DNA from: Spongorhabdus nitratireducens
GTDB taxonomy: Bacteria > Pseudomonadota > Gammaproteobacteria > Pseudomonadales > Endozoicomonadaceae
Length of the DNA stretch: 64,000 bases
Assembly (NCBI GenBank): GCA_947387575.1
Contig: CANDOC010000010.1
Location: 1 to 64,000 of the forward strand
Reading direction: 5' to 3'
Shown: positions 63,423-64,000 of the stretch, piece by piece
Layout of the letters: every line of letters begins with the position of its first letter
Numbering within the stretch: the stretch's first letter is position 1
The notes under the pieces: generated by a model
Told to the model about the DNA's origin: nothing
What the model saw: only the letters and a program-made list of their open reading frames with translations
Databases searched by the model: none
Made by a program: the position numbers and the translations under genes

Positions 63423-64000
63423 TCAGAACGGTACACCCAGCGAGAACTGGAATACCTGGGTTTCGTCATCGTCTTTCTTGTTCAGCGCCTTGGCCAGGTT
63501 GAAAGAAAGCGGTCCCATCGGGGTAATCCAGGTCAGGCCAACACCGGCAGAATAACGTAATTCACTCAGTTTGGTTTTGCTGCAGGTCTTGTAGGGAGCC
63601 GTAGATTTGGAATCACCTACCTTGCCACAGTTCGAATCAAACACGTTACCCATATCGATAAACGCAGAGGTTCTCAAAGAACGCTGATCCTTGACGAACG
63701 GCACCGGGAACAGGACTTCAACGGTACCTTCAACCAGCACGTTACCACCAATTGGATCATGGTCGTCACGCTTCTTGTTCCAGGCACGCGGGCCGAGGGT
63801 ATTGTCCTTGTAACCACGTACAGAACCAAAACCACCGCTGTAGAAGTTTTCAAAGAACGGATAATCACTGGTGCTGCCATAAGTACCACCGTATCCCAGT
63901 CGGGTCGCCAGACGCAGGGTAAACTGCTTGGTCAGGGGACGGAAATACTGGCCACGGTATACCAGCTTGTAGGTATGCAGATCACTGCCAGGAACGCTGG
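63423..64000 (-). CDS. bamA: Outer membrane assembly factor BamA, C-terminal part (cut by window edge)
   Basis: The C-terminal about 190 residues of the BamA beta-barrel; the gene continues beyond 64000. The frame reads ...GGFGSVRGYKDNTLGPRAW..., with the VRGY motif of loop 6 conserved in all BamA, and ends in a barrel strand with terminal Phe (FQFSLGVPF), the usual outer-membrane insertion signal. Inserts beta-barrel proteins into the outer membrane. It lies upstream of skp, as in E. coli and Pseudomonas. Confidence 0.97.
   Translation of the reverse strand, partial: SVPGSDLHTYKLVYRGQYFRPLTKQFTLRLATRLGYGGTYGSTSDYPFFENFYSGGFGSVRGYKDNTLGPRAWNKKRDDHDPIGGNVLVEGTVEVLFPVPFVKDQRSLRTSAFIDMGNVFDSNCGKVGDSKSTAPYKTCSKTKLSELRYSAGVGLTWITPMGPLSFNLAKALNKKDDDETQVFQFSLGVPF

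Overview
The window carries a conserved gammaproteobacterial housekeeping backbone with several accessory genes inserted into it. Gene order (alaS-lysC-csrA-tRNA-Ser-tRNA-Arg; pncC-recA-recX; fdxA next to rpoS; rpoS-nlpD-pcm-truD-ispF-ispD-ftsB-eno-kdsA-pyrG; tilS-accA-dnaE-rnhB-lpxB-lpxA-fabZ-lpxD-skp-bamA) matches the Pseudomonadales/Oceanospirillales type. The accessory genes encode eukaryote-like and surface proteins: a giant secreted adhesin with animal-type glycan-binding folds and a sphingosine-kinase-like enzyme. Together these suggest a marine, animal-associated lineage, perhaps Endozoicomonas-like. The taxonomic guess is inference; the gene order is seen directly.

Region 1 (1-7.8 kb, all minus strand): two tRNA-Arg(ACG) copies (one cut by the window edge), tRNA-Ser(GCT), csrA, lysC, alaS, a beta-hydroxyacid dehydrogenase and nudC. 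Region 2 (7.9-28.8 kb, minus): one gene of 6,974 codons, a type I-secreted RTX/cadherin-like adhesin with LamG, carbohydrate-binding-like, PA14 and F-box-associated (FBA) glycan-binding domains. Region 3 (29.2-31.5 kb, minus): recX, recA (with a LexA box inside its promoter) and pncC. Region 4 (31.6-39.1 kb, plus): an exported class II fumarase-like lyase, a Fur-box-linked di-haem peroxidase-like lipoprotein, mutS and fdxA. Region 5 (39.2-50 kb, minus): rpoS back to pyrG, with a popT (DUF368) gene and a 160-bp palindromic insertion element next to nlpD, and with surE absent. Region 6 (50.1-51.6 kb, plus): the sphingosine/diacylglycerol-kinase-like gene, which splits the usual tilS-pyrG pair. 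Region 7 (51.6-64 kb, minus): tilS, accA, dnaE, a thioesterase gene, rnhB and the lipid A / outer-membrane cluster up to the 3' end of bamA.

The backbone serves envelope building (lpxABD, fabZ, kdsA, skp, bamA, popT, ispDF, ftsB, nlpD), genome maintenance and replication (recA, recX, mutS, dnaE, rnhB), stationary-phase and post-transcriptional control (rpoS, csrA) and core metabolism (lysC, pyrG, eno, accA). The accessory insertions all encode proteins predicted to be exported, or possibly exported, to the periplasm, outer surface or medium. The two most unusual observations are the FBA glycan-binding domain inside the adhesin and the kinase that keeps the sphingosine-kinase-type D-x-D...R...R substrate/ATP motif. 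No CRISPR array, prophage, rRNA or complete IS was found. No type I secretion transporter for the adhesin lies in the window.
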